Shown one piece after another: positions 46,166-57,244 of a DNA stretch of 64,000 nucleotides. The position numbers and the translations under genes are program-made. The notes below the pieces were generated by a model, which saw nothing but the letters and a program-made list of their open reading frames with translations, did not search any database and was not told the DNA's origin. The stretch comes from Rotaria sp. Silwood1. Taxonomy: Eukaryota; Rotifera; Eurotatoria; Philodinida; Philodinidae. Numbering within the stretch: position 1 is the stretch's first letter; the number at the start of each line of letters is the position of its first letter. The stretch spans positions 1 through 64,000 of the forward strand of contig CAJNOP010000720.1 in NCBI GenBank assembly GCA_905250075.1, given 5' to 3'.

Positions 46166-48273
46166 TTATTGATGTTGCTGAAGGCGTTGAAAAAGTTCTT
46201 TTGATAGTTTTAGTTCGGAATGATAGTGTGGCAATTTAATCGATTGAATATTTAAAGATTTTTGAACATAATCAAGTGCAATTTCATATTCAGCATGATC
46301 ATTATGTATGAGACTAAGTTGATAATAAGTAGAAGCAAGCAAAGGATGATTTTTACCAAGCGATGAATATCGCATACGTAATGCCTCTTGAAATGATATC
46401 AATGCTTTTGTTTCGTTACCAAGAGCACGATATACTAAACCCATTGTATGCAAAGTCTGGGCATATCCTTGGTGATCAACAGGCATTTTTGTCTGAAAGA
46501 ATTTCTCAGCACTATCGAGAGTGGAAAGTGCGAGGCCATATTGTTTGACTTTGAAATAAGCATGACCCAGACGATTCAAATGAAATGGAATTTCTGTATG
46601 ATTTTCCGGCAATGAACTCTTTTGAAGCCTTAAAGCTTGAGTAAGTAATTTAAATGCTCGTTCTGAGTCTTCCAAGTGCGAATAGATAGTACCCATTCCA
46701 CCCAAAATACGACAATAATCAAACATTCTCTCTGGTAACAGACGGCGAACGAGTAATCGTGCACATCGAAAACAATTGAGAGATTCCTCGAATTTCTCAA
46801 TAAATCGATAAATGCGTCCTAAATAATAATAAATATTGAGTCGTTCCACATGATCGATGGGTAATGTTCTTAGTAAACGATAGAAATAGCTCATTGATTG
46901 ACCAAAATCACTATCGGTGTCAGCTAAAGCATGACCGAACATGATAGTTGGATCGATTTGTTGGAGACGTTTAAGAGTATAGTTCTCGTGTTCATCATGG
47001 ATTCGAACATTGTCCGAAGACGAACTCATTTGAATCAACCATATACATTTATCCTTATCAAAACATATTTCATTGATAATGAAGGTCGATCCAAAGTTAA
47101 AAATCATTTCGTTTTCATCTGGTATATCGCTTTGGTGACTGATATCTGCTACAACTGTATTTGTAGATGTTCTACGATCGACATCGATGATAAATAATAC
47201 GAACTGTTGCCATGCATCTCGATTGTGACTTGACGATCTATCAGTCATGTGATCAATACCAATAAACATTTCTGCTATATAACGATCAGATGAACATGAA
47301 AGAAATCCATTAGTTGATACAAGACGACCAACTTGCAATTGTTCAAGTTCATCTCGATTAAGTTTTGCTCCACGATAAAGACGAATCGATGAAAACGACT
47401 GTGAATTGGAAACTTCTTCCAAACGATAGCATAAATCAATAATAAAATAACGAAATTTATACAGAGCCCAAATATTTTGACTACGTAAAGCTTTATTAAC
47501 GAGATAAAATAAGAATCCAGGTTTCGTATACCAACGAATGGCGTCTTTTGATTCATATTTGCGTTCAAATTCATTGATTCGAGCTAATTGAACAGGATCA
47601 TTTGAATAATAAGCTCGACATTCACTTAACATTTCATATTTTGCCTTAAAAGTATCTCGAGGCATATTCATCAATAGAACTAAATATATGATATAAATGA
47701 TTTTGGATAAATACTTTCAAAGCACTGACCTTTAAAAACATGAGTCCAAACATATGTCGCCAAATCCTCTCGAACATCTTTCAAAGACTTTTCCTTTTGA
47801 CAGAACGTTGTAAACAAACCATTATTCAATTTTTCTTCCTCAATTTCATCAATTCGTTTTTCTAATAGTTCGAACATTGATTCTTGAGTTCGAAAAACAT
47901 GAATTTTATCACTTATTAAGCACAGATGATTATCTATCTCTCTATCAGAAAAAACAACAAACATGGTTTGAATAACACCAAATTGTTGAAATCGATGAAT
48001 GATGCGTTGAGTTGATTCCAAAGGATAAGACACAATAATAACAATGACATACTCACGTGATCGAACTCGCTTCAAGTATTTAACACATCTCGATATCTTT
48101 GAATAACAAACAATAAAACACCGATCACTAAAAGTATGCAATTGAATTTGATTGTCATCACATGATGAACATGAGGTATTTTCAAGCCAAACCAAAGTAA
48201 TACCAGATCGATTCTCTGGCAGTTGTCTCACTGGAATGTTACGAATCAATCTGAACTTATTAGATCGATTCAT
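46166..48273 (-). CDS. ADP-ribosyltransferase with C-terminal TPR repeats
   Basis: Two exons, 48273-47730 and 47679-46166, with a 50-bp intron (GTCAGT...TTTAG); 685 residues. The N-terminal region, about 180 residues (GITLVWLENTSCS, YVIVIIVSYPLESTQ), is of unknown function but typical of the bdelloid family. The central domain is of the R-S-E type of mono-ADP-ribosyltransferases: Arg in RLYRGAKL, the Ser-Thr strand in LVSTNGFLSCSSD, and the catalytic ExE in DENEMIFNFGSTF. The C-terminal third has about five tetratricopeptide repeats (GRIYRFIEKFEESLNCFRCA, GLVYRALGNETKALISFQEA), likely a protein-binding scaffold. It would transfer ADP-ribose from NAD+ to a protein, with Arg the usual acceptor for ExE enzymes. 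There is no signal peptide. All motif residues are present, so it is probably active; the target is unknown. A GTG further upstream (48282) is not a likely start. Confidence 0.9.
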
Positions 48274-49095
48274 AAATGACACTCTGAATCGTAATTAGAT
48301 GATATTGTAATTAGAATAAAGTATAAAACGAAAGAGTATACGATTGCAACGAAGAAATTGTTTTATTTTCAATTTCGTTTTACATTGTCGATGGGAAACG
48401 TTTTCATCTGTTCTTTATTATTTAACAAGTTATTCTTCTAATCATTTTGCACAAATTAAGTCGATACTTATCTACATTTAATCGTTATTCGATCAAAAAA
48501 AAGCAGAGAACAAACATTAATCATCAATTACAGAATATTTCTCTGTCTAATTTCATTCAATTCTTGATGACCAGAGAAAGACTCTTATCTATATCACGCA
48601 TTAAGCTTTCATTTATCTTTCGGAGAAAGAAAGAACAACGTTCTTATCCTCGTACTTAGTACTAGTGAGTGTGAGTATCAAATATTTGTGTTGCATTTTC
48701 TCTGTTATGTTATTGTACATGAATGCAACCTTGAAACTGAAGTAAATCATGTGAAAATAACTGAAGAACGAATGATACTTGCAAAACAAGGCTTATTTAT
48801 TTTTATTTATGGAAATTTAAATCGAACGATTATGCTAATAAATCAACAAATGAGACCTTGATGTGAGGCGATCAACACAGTTCTCTTCACTACAACGGCA
48901 AGACCAAGTCATCACTATTCATTTCTCAGTGGAATGCCTAAAAACATTTGTAAAGAGAAATAATTCTGCCATTTTCGATAGCAACAACATTTCGTTTTGT
49001 CACAAATGAAAGATCATTTAGCATGTCCTTTTGAAGCGTAATTAGTCATATTGGAAAAAAAGCAGATCATAAAATTTTATTAATTTTCAATATGA

Positions 49096-49410
49096 TGTGT
49101 GTATGAGTATGACTGTATGTGTTGGGTGTTGGTATGATTGCTTACAAGATATACACCCACACCGGCATGCACCATAATTTGATCTTAGTGTGGGGTGTGG
49201 GTGTGAGTATGGGGGTATATGTCTATGAGTAGGGGTGTAGGTATGGATGAGGTATGTGAATAGTGTGGTGTTGTAGATCCTTTGTTAATGGAAACTCAAA
49301 CCCCCACTTACTTAAACTCATCCACATCTAGCGACATCCACTCGTATCCACGCCTCGCCTACACTTACATCCACACTCACATCTTAACTTGCATTCACAC
49401 CATCACACCC
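49096..49410. repeat. Two large degenerate telomere-like palindromes in tandem
   Basis: The first (49096-49173) is GTGTGTATGAGTATG ... GTTGGGTGTTGG / ATACACCCACACCGGC. The second (49188-49410) has about 85 bp of G-rich repeats (GTGTGGGGTGTGGGTGTGAG), a loop of about 30 bp and about 110 bp of C-rich repeats (CTACACTTACATCCACACTC). It is the longest stem in the window but well decayed. Confidence 0.85.
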
Positions 49411-49738
49411 TATTTTCCAGTAAGTTGAGGATTGTTTCGTTAAAACAAAAAGTAAAATATTTTTTGAAGAGACAAGAAACTAAAGAAATACTTACTTGCT
49501 CCTATACACATTACTATCTGATTAGTTCAAGCATCGTTTATCTACTTTAGATTGAATGGTAGTATTTCAGAACAAACAACAAGAATACATACTGTTATAC
49601 TACTATTTGTGAATTACTTCATTAAACTCTACGAGAAGCTGTGAGTAGGTGCGAGTGTGGTACGTGGATGTTCATTTTGTTTTAGATAACATAAATCTGT
49701 CACATCCACAGTATGAAACTTCTGAGATCTTTAAACAA

Positions 49739-49850
49739 GACTCATAAGGTTTGAACAATCATTTTGGACGTATCTTGGGTTTTCATGAAACTTGCAAAAA
49801 GATTTTGCTTTCGTTGCAAAAATACTTCCGTATGGTGCCCTTTTTCTCAG
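49739..49850 (-). repeat. Interspersed foldback repeat, copy 2
   Basis: On the minus strand it reads GGCACCATACGGAAG, TATTTTTGCAACGAAAGC, CAAGTTTCATGAAAA and CCCAAGATACGTCC, in the same order as the copy at 13788-13885 on the plus strand. The copies are diverged by point changes. Confidence 0.6.
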
Positions 49851-50128
49851 TTGAGTCCCACCAAATCTCACTCATGGTAAGACTATGAGCTCCAAAGCTT
49901 TTAATCAGTTGATGGGATTCCATAGTTAGAGCAGTATGATAAAAGAGAAGAAAAAGAAATCAAGGATACAAGATTCTTGGTTCTTTCACGGCTTGACAGG
50001 ACTAGCACTTGTACAATAATTTATCGAGTAAAACTCAGTGCTGAAGTATTTTATTTTTCGAGATTATAGTTTTTTTTAAAATGACATGAAAGAAAATAAA
50101 TATGAATGACATAAAGTTCTCTGTTTAG

Positions 50129-50251
50129 AAACGTTACAAGGACTATACGGCGACGATGCAATCAGTCGGAGTTGACTTGCGTACTTTTGACGCCGATGAT
50201 GGTGATGTTCTCCAGAGGCATGGACAAGTTATATTGAGCCCGTGCGCTTGA
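50129..50251 (+). CDS. Possible terminal exon, unrecognised
   Basis: After a CTCTGTTTAG acceptor the sequence reads RYKDYTATMQSVGVDLRTFD then ADDGDVLQRHGQVILSPCA and TGA. The GC content and codon use are higher than the surroundings and look coding. No upstream exon found. Confidence 0.35.
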   Translation, partial: KRYKDYTATMQSVGVDLRTFDADDGDVLQRHGQVILSPCA

Positions 50252-50324
50252 AGCAGACTCATCTCGTTAAGGCATTGATCTTGGTTTTCGTCGTTGGCCG
50301 GCTAATAAGAAAAAAGATATTACA

Positions 50325-50935
50325 AACAGAGAAGTTGCAAAGTATTTGCTTAGGGGAAACGATTTCAACCGTCCAATCACCTTTGAGTTTTGACTTTGTG
50401 CATAAGGTGGACTTCATTGAGACATGAAAAACTCCAAAAGGATGAATCCCGTTTGGCCTTCTTTTCAGAGTGATAGGCATTTCGCTGCCATTTTAGCCTA
50501 TGGCATAGTATATATCGACAAGTCAAATGACGGTATTTCGACTGGAGATTTCAGCCACAAACAAGTTTCACACATATCTCACGAAAGATGCTATAAGAAT
50601 TTTCTTCTCTTTGAGATCATAATATCTTAGGAAAGGAACAATCTTTTAAGCTGAGATTTTCAGAAGGTTTTACACACAAGTAGACTTGTTTGTGGCTGAA
50701 TTCTCAGGTTGAAATACCGTCCGTCATTCGACTTATTGATATATACTATGTCATAATCTAAAATTGCAACAAAATGCCTATAATTCTGAACAGAAGGCCG
50801 AATGAGATTTATCCTCGTGGAATTTTTCATGCCTCAATGAAGTCTACCTTGTGCATAAAGTCGGAACTCAAAGATGATTTGGCAGTTGGAAACGCTTCCT
50901 AGTTAGTACGATTTTGTAACTTTTGAAAGTTAACT
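50325..50935. mobile_element. Foldback element next to a splice donor
   Basis: Inverted arms of about 200-250 bp share the blocks TTGAGT..GACTTTRTGCA, AGGTRGACTTCATTGAG, CATGAAAAA.TCCA, TTYGGCCTTCTKTTCAGA and GAYGGTATTTC. The loop, near 50610-50660, is AT-rich. An outer match, AAGTTGCAAA, extends the left end. No clear target duplication. It starts within about 5 bp of the donor that ends the neighbouring exon (50939), so it lies in that gene's intron or has replaced its downstream exons. Confidence 0.7.
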
Positions 50936-50938
50936 TAC

Positions 50939-51265
50939 ATTGCCAGACCAGAATGGCTCATGATCGATGAAGCGACCGAAAGTGGCTTGGCAGAAATTAC
51001 GATAAAGGCGTGTGTTGAGAACGTGCAAATGATAATAAGCATCGAGTTTTCGAGGTGGACCGCACAGGAAAAGGCCATCGCGTAGGCCTGTGTAGTAGTT
51101 TTCGAGCTCATAGATGGCTTTGTTCGCTTCAATTTCAGTATGATCATGATGTTCCTGCATGATCAACTCTTTCATGTACTGTCTATCAGCATCAGGCAAG
51201 GTGACCCGCTCGATAGCAGTTGCAAGGCCAAACATGCAGAGAAGAAATATTCGACAAAGCTGCAT
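50939..51265 (-). CDS. Secreted protein exon with GRDP-like (DUF1399-type) HxH...C...GxFxxH motif
   Basis: Start ATG at 51265 gives a signal peptide (MQLCRIFLLCMFGLATA). The rest is a compact helical domain with LDAYYHLHVLNTRLYRNF, then C and FGRFIDHEPFWSGN. This resembles the D..WHxHI..T..Y...C...FG.FxxHxP motif that I associate with glycine-rich-domain-containing-protein-like families found in plants, fungi and bacteria; here the Trp before the first His is Tyr. The exon ends at a good GTAAGT donor after the Asn at about 50939. No continuation is found downstream because a foldback element follows at once. It could be a truncated gene. The family assignment is from motif memory only, and no function is assigned. 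Confidence 0.55.
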
Positions 51266-51673
51266 TGTAACTCTCACGTTGTCGTCTTAAATAAGAAGTA
51301 ATCAAATCTTGCACAAACAGAGCAGAACTAAGTGAGAAAAAGCATTTAATCACACAAAAATAAAAGCTCAGTTTCGTTGTTGGCAAGAGTCCGTTTTATA
51401 TAACAAGAGAGCATAACTGATCAAACAGAGATTGAATTATTTCATAGTGCGAAGATAGATTTATTCAAGAAGAAACATACAATTACTCATGGGGATCTTG
51501 TGTCGGTTCCCAGGTGCAACAAAGCAAAGAAATCGAACAGCCTCAAGTAGAGTACACCTAGGAATTCAATAGAAGACAACCAGAAGACTTGTATCGAATT
51601 CAAAATTTGTGAATTAGATTCGTTTGTCAATTAGAAGTTAAAGAAGTACGTTTACACTTGCATTTTCTCGCTA

Positions 51674-51750
51674 AGGGTGGATGTGGATGTGTCTGGTTGG
51701 GCTCTAGTGAAGAAAAAATGATTTACATCGGCACATACACCCCCACCCTC
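51674..51750. repeat. Telomere-like palindrome with GAAGAAAA loop
   Basis: GGGTGGATGTGGATGTGTCTGG, a loop containing TAGTGAAGAAAAAATG, then GGCACATACACCCCCACCCTC. Confidence 0.8.
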
Positions 51751-53386
51751 AAGGCTTTCATATATATATGTATATATATATAACGAAGAAAAGACTAGTT
51801 TTATCCAAAAGTAATATCATAACTGTTGAGGAATGCTCTTATATACTTTGTTAAATATGCAGAAGTTCTACTAAAACTGTAATTATATAAAATGAACACT
51901 TTTTCTATAAGAAAAATGTCTTCAAATGCACAATCAACTTCGAACGCAAGGACAGTATGCGATGGAGGGTATAGTTCAAAAACAATAAGAAGTGTCGCCA
52001 ATGTTTTCAGAAAAAGAATTATATTTTTGAGCTCTCCTTACTAATTAAAAGAAAAATTATTGCTTCTTTTTGTTTCTTTACGACCAAGTAGTATGCACTA
52101 GTTACACTTTATGTAACTTATACATTACATGCAGCTACCGGAGAAAATTAATTCTCGATACTGCCAACTAAATTGTAAATATCACTAAACAATGATCGTA
52201 TAGTCGTCATTGTTTCAATGATATTCCAAGAAGTACTGTTGATTTTTTCTTTTTGTGTAGAACTCAGATTGATTTTCAACTGTCAGCAAAACTCATTGTT
52301 GATCTTTCAATTTGTTCCGAAATAATTTTTTTCAAAAAATCGAATCGAAATGCTACTCTTAAATAATCAATCATTTTCTGCCAATTATAAAATCATTTGA
52401 TTATTAATAATGATCTGAAAATGTTTCAACTGTTGCTAACTCAGTTTTCAAGAACATACCATAACTTATTTAAAATTTATTGTAAAATAATAAAAGAAAT
52501 AGGAAATCAATTTTTTGAATAGTATGGGATTGTTAAAAATTGCTTGATTATCTTATGAAACACGGCTTAAATACGTTTGCAATAAAGTATACTTACGTAT
52601 TAAATGATATCGAAATGTATGAATTATGCTTTATGTGTATTCGAAACTGACTGAGCTACTTATATATTTATCGATGACGACATTGCTTGTTTTTTTCGAA
52701 AGTATTAATCATTTATGCATTAATGAAGCATGACATTTTCATAAGCTACTTAATTAGTTTCGTAAAGATATATTCGTTATTGCACGTAGTCATTTTTTTC
52801 CAGCATATTTTTTTTTCCTTCCTTTTTATGACGCATCGCTATATTTAGAAAATGTACATCGATATGCACTCATTGCAGCATATTCAAGTGAGATGTCGAA
52901 ACTATTTTATCATAGAGAAAAAAGCCAACCAATAGGATTTTGATCAAGAGAACAAGATCGAAAATGAAATTGTTTTTATTAAACTGATTTTTTTATTAAA
53001 AAATCCAGACTAGACACTTGATTTTTCTAGATTTTTTTGTGTTAAATATAAATTGAAAAACAAAATAAGTATAATCAAAAACTGCAGGGTAATTAAAATA
53101 ATATCAAACAACGAAACTATCACTTTTTTATAGTTATTATGGTATACTTGATCATCTGAATGTACGAATTGTCTTCTTTTAAGAACCAAGTTCTACCTGA
53201 AGAGTTAAATTATAAGAACATATTTAAAACCAAGACACAAACAAACATTGAAAAGCATGCCTCGTTATAATACATGTTTTCTTTTTATCTTTTTTGGATC
53301 AAATTGAATTTTTTTTTAAATATAAAATTGACAAAGAAACTTTTTGAAAAAAATCAACTCTTTTTTTTCGCTTTTGATCCCTAATA

Positions 53387-53429
53387 GGGTGTAGGTATTG
53401 AGAAAGAATATATCCACATACACGCCCAC
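53387..53429. repeat. Telomere-like palindrome, short
   Basis: GGGTGTAGGTATTG, the loop AGAAAGAATA, then TATCCACATACACGCCC. Confidence 0.7.
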
Positions 53430-55679
53430 TAGACCTACGACAGTTTCCTTTCAGTTCTGGTCTTGAGAACTATTTCAACAGTTTTTTCATAGGAGCTGAT
53501 CTATATAGCAGTTATTTTAAGTAAGTTGACGCCATTAGACTTCTCATTTTAACCTTATCATTAGATTTATAATTGCTTCATTCTGCACCATACTTGTGAG
53601 CTGCACAAATTTACTGAAATGAAGCTAACGAAAACCTAACGCTAGAATAGAAGGACTCAATTTTCAAAAAATAAACTATTCACTAGACTCCATTTTAGAA
53701 AATAGAAATGTTCCGAGACACAATTTCCGAACAAACAACTGTTTCTTCAGCACAGTTCTCAAAAAAGAATCGGTTCACTGAACTGGATGCTGTCGTAAGT
53801 CTAACACTCATACTCGACTTTTTCAAGAGTCGATGTCCCTCAGAAGCGAGCAAATATATCGATCTGCAAATGACAAAATGCTTTCGTATCCTATTTTTGA
53901 TGGACACTCCCATGAGTAGTCAATCGCAAAAAAAAAGCACAAGATTCTTAGAAGATTTTTTCGTCTATAGAACTTTCTATAGTTCTTTGCGCTGATAATT
54001 TTGATAAAAAAAAAAGTATTCAAATTTTCTCAATGAACTCTAGTCCTATGACCAAAATTCCCAAAGAGTTCAGTTATTTCCTAATTGCTGATGGACGATG
54101 ATTGACGTCATCGAGTATTAGGACCCTAGCATATCATGATTAATTGAGTAAATTTAAATATTTTTTAATCAAAATGATCGACTCTAACAAGTTCTATCTC
54201 CAAAAATAAAATCTTCTGAGAATCTTCTGTTTCTTTTTTTTCGATTGACAATCCACAGAAGTATTTATCAAAAATATGATTCGCACACATTTGTCATTGG
54301 TAGTGTATTTAAAATTTTCAATCACTTCCAATGCTAATCGTATACTTTCCATGTACTATTTTTATAATATTTATCTTATTGACGTGTTCATATACTAAAC
54401 TTCTATAACTTCATACATTGGTCATCGATACCGAAAATTGATGATTGTAGAAATGTTTTACATTATGATTTCTCTTACGTTCTATATTAGCTTTTATGAT
54501 AATATATATATATCATTAAGGTGTGAATGAAAAGAAGATTCACAATGACACGCTAAGAAATTGTTAATCGATCGAAATTCTCTTTTATCAAATAAGCTTT
54601 ATAAATTATTTGTCATATGAATAACACTTACATCATTAGAATTATATATTTGTCAATGGAACTAATACGTATGTAATATTAAAAATTAAAAAAAAAATAA
54701 TCACATAGATTATTTATTGGTGACATTTATGTTGTTTTATTTCCGAAGGTAAATTATCCTCAAAATATAAAGAAAGAAATAAACACGTTTTTATTTGACA
54801 AATAAAAAAATGTTCTATTACGTCGCTAGTTTTTCATAGCTCTTATACAATGATATTAGAATTATTATCTAATGAAATATTAGTTCGATATATTCAAATT
54901 CGTTGATACCTATCATAAATGTCATTATATATCGTAATATAAATCATATTTTCAAAATTGATAAATCGTCAGCTGAAAGCCTAAGAATTTTTGTAAATAA
55001 TTAACTTTTTACAAAAACAAAAATAGTATTTCGTATCTTCACTAGTTAAATAAATACTGAGATCAAGGTCAAAATGTAAAACATCAATCATTTGTATGTT
55101 ATTACGCCGCTATATAGATGATGACATTGAAATATTTACCAAACACTAAAACAAATCTATTTTGTCAACTTGAATAATTTTACATTGGAAATAGTCGACA
55201 TAGAGATTTGAATAAATAAGAATTAGAAAAAAAAAATATTACTGATCATATATTCAATATTTTACTGAAAAATATTAATAGCATTGTAGATATTTTAATT
55301 ATTATCGATTTTTCGCTCAAGATTTATGTTTTTTTTTTAATTTGGGTATAAGACTTTATAATTAATAAAATTCTATATGTATATTATATAATGTTCATGA
55401 TTTTTCTTTTCAAATCAATAGCAGAATAGAAAAACTTTTTACATTTCATAAGCAAACTAAACTAGTTCGAACAATTATTCTTTCTCTTTGTGTATAAGAC
55501 AATTGTTGTTGAACTAGAAAAGAACGATTGGAATACTACGTGTATATGTGATCTCATTTTTTTTTTCATGTGACATTAAATAAACTTAATATTCTACTCT
55601 ATCGGATAAATGACTAATCAATAATAAACATCATTCTCTTTTTTTGCCACTCATTCTTCAAAATCATTACTCAATAAAC

Positions 55680-56714
55680 ATGTATGAACATTCAAATCAT
55701 ATATCAAATAATGATCATTTTCAAGAGCATTCAAAAGAATCTCCTTCATTAATTAATCAAATAGATTTTATTTCTAATCAACCTACTAATTTATCATTAA
55801 CACAACAATCTTGTTTTACAATTCTTAATGAATGGTTTAGAAATATTTATCGACGAGTAAAAAGGTTCGATAATAGAAATAATCAACAAATTGAAATTAA
55901 TATTAATAAATCTAGACAAGATATTCAACAACAAAATCTTTTTCCTTTTCAATATCCATATCGATCTATTAAAATAAAAGATAAAAGTTCTGTATCTATA
56001 GCTTGTAATAATAAATATATTATATTAAAACAAAAACCTAATTTATGTTTATTTGATAAACAATTAACTATTATTAAAGAAATACCATGGATTTATTCTG
56101 ATGTTCATATTTGTTGGTCATCTATACTCGATAAATTTATTCTTATTACAGAAAAAATTATTTTTACTTTTGATGATAATACAATGATACTTGATCAATG
56201 TCAAATTAATCCTATTGATAATAAAGAATGGTCATTTGGATCATGTTCAAATACGTCTTTATATTTATCAACTAGTGATATGTCTACATCTCTCTATGAA
56301 TATACACTTCGACCAATAATTAAATTTATTAAAGAATGGCAATTATTAACTTTAAACTCAAAATATGAAGGTATTCTTACATTTACATGTACAAATGAAA
56401 AAATTGCTCTTATTATTACGAATATTCATGTTTTTCAAAGACGTTTTGAATTACGTTCAACAATAACATTCGAACTTTTATGGTCTATTCCACTTAATGT
56501 AGTTGCTCATTGTTGTTCAATAAATAATAATCAATGGTTAATTATGGAATTATTACAACCTCGTCTTTTACATTTATCATCTGATGGAAAAATATTACAA
56601 GAATACAAAATCAAAACACCATCATTAAATATTATATGGAATGCAATTCAATTCGATAAAGATACTATTGTTACATTAACTATGAATAGTCTTAATCTTC
56701 ATAAACTTTTATAA
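55680..56714 (+). CDS. Beta-propeller-like single-exon protein, unrecognised
   Basis: ATG at 55680 opens a single exon of 344 residues. The first 110 or so are polar and Asn/Gln-rich. The rest has repeating beta-strand blocks with WD-like endings (KPNLCLFDKQLTIIKEIPW, WSFGSCSNTSLYLSTSD, LWSIPLNVVAHCCSINNNQW, RLLHLSSDGKILQEY), as in bdelloid proteins that look like six- or seven-bladed propellers without a canonical WD40 motif. No signal peptide, membrane segment or catalytic motif is seen. A scaffold role is plausible but unproven. The intact frame in such AT-rich DNA argues that the gene is real. Confidence 0.65.
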   Translation: MYEHSNHISNNDHFQEHSKESPSLINQIDFISNQPTNLSLTQQSCFTILNEWFRNIYRRVKRFDNRNNQQIEININKSRQDIQQQNLFPFQYPYRSIKIKDKSSVSIACNNKYIILKQKPNLCLFDKQLTIIKEIPWIYSDVHICWSSILDKFILITEKIIFTFDDNTMILDQCQINPIDNKEWSFGSCSNTSLYLSTSDMSTSLYEYTLRPIIKFIKEWQLLTLNSKYEGILTFTCTNEKIALIITNIHVFQRRFELRSTITFELLWSIPLNVVAHCCSINNNQWLIMELLQPRLLHLSSDGKILQEYKIKTPSLNIIWNAIQFDKDTIVTLTMNSLNLHKLL

Positions 56715-56739
56715 ATATAATTCATGTTTATTTTATATA

Positions 56740-56929
56740 TAGAAGTGTAAGCCATCCAACTGCGTCGTCGCCGCCGCCATTGACATCGATACATAAGCGA
56801 TCGATCATTTTTCTGCCTTTTAGGAGCAAAAACGTTTTGTTTTAGTTGTCAAAGCCGCCGCCGCCAGTGTAGAAGTGCATAGAGTTTAGTACGCGCCGCC
56901 GCCGTTTGACCCATCGGCTTACACCTCTA
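56740..56929. mobile_element. hAT-type MITE, 190 bp, GCC-rich
   Basis: The ends TAGAAGTGTAAGCC and, read inward from the right, TAGAGGTGTAAGCC are flanked by an 8-bp TTTATATA duplication (56732-56739 and 56930-56937). The flanks are AT-repeat DNA, so the duplication is weaker evidence than at 28634. The interior has four GCC/GCCGCC runs (CGTCGCCGCCGCC, GCCGCCGCCGCC, GCGCCGCCGCC), very unlike the surrounding AT-rich DNA. It lies about 25 bp downstream of the propeller-like gene's stop codon. Confidence 0.75.
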
Positions 56930-56937
56930 TTTATATA

Positions 56938-57244
56938 TATATATAATTACAATAGAATAACGACGAATTTTCTACTGAATGTGTTGATCAATATTAAAAA
57001 TTATAAAAAAAAACGTAGTATTTATTGATTAAGTTCATATATATTAGAAACAAAAAAAGTATCTTGATTATGATTAAGATTTATTATTAAAGTTTTTTAT
57101 AATTCATAAAATGATAATTCGAAAGAATCAAATTCTTTGCCATATGTTGTATTATTCTATTCATAGGAAAAGAAAAAAAAAAAAAAAACCATGATTGATT
57201 ATTATTATTAAATAGCTGATTAAAAAAAAAAACAAAAAGGATGT
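56938..57244. other. Spacer downstream of the REJ-GPS gene
   Basis: AT-rich with poly-A runs. No membrane-spanning exon of the polycystin type is visible here on the minus strand. Confidence 0.5.

Larger units (their letters stand above)
48274..50128. other. Intergenic DNA with telomere-like repeats
   Basis: Upstream of the ART-TPR gene. The 48447-48659 frame has no family or splice support. Contains two telomere-like palindromes (49096-49410), a weaker one at 49641-49710, and an interspersed repeat copy (49739-49850). Confidence 0.5.
51278..55679. other. Long AT-rich region without recognisable genes
   Basis: 4.4 kb of very AT-rich DNA. It contains telomere-like palindromes at 51674-51750 and 53387-53429 and a (TA)n microsatellite at 51761-51782. 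The open frames at 51801-52001 and 53695-54023 show no motif, splice site or coding composition that I trust. Confidence 0.5.
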
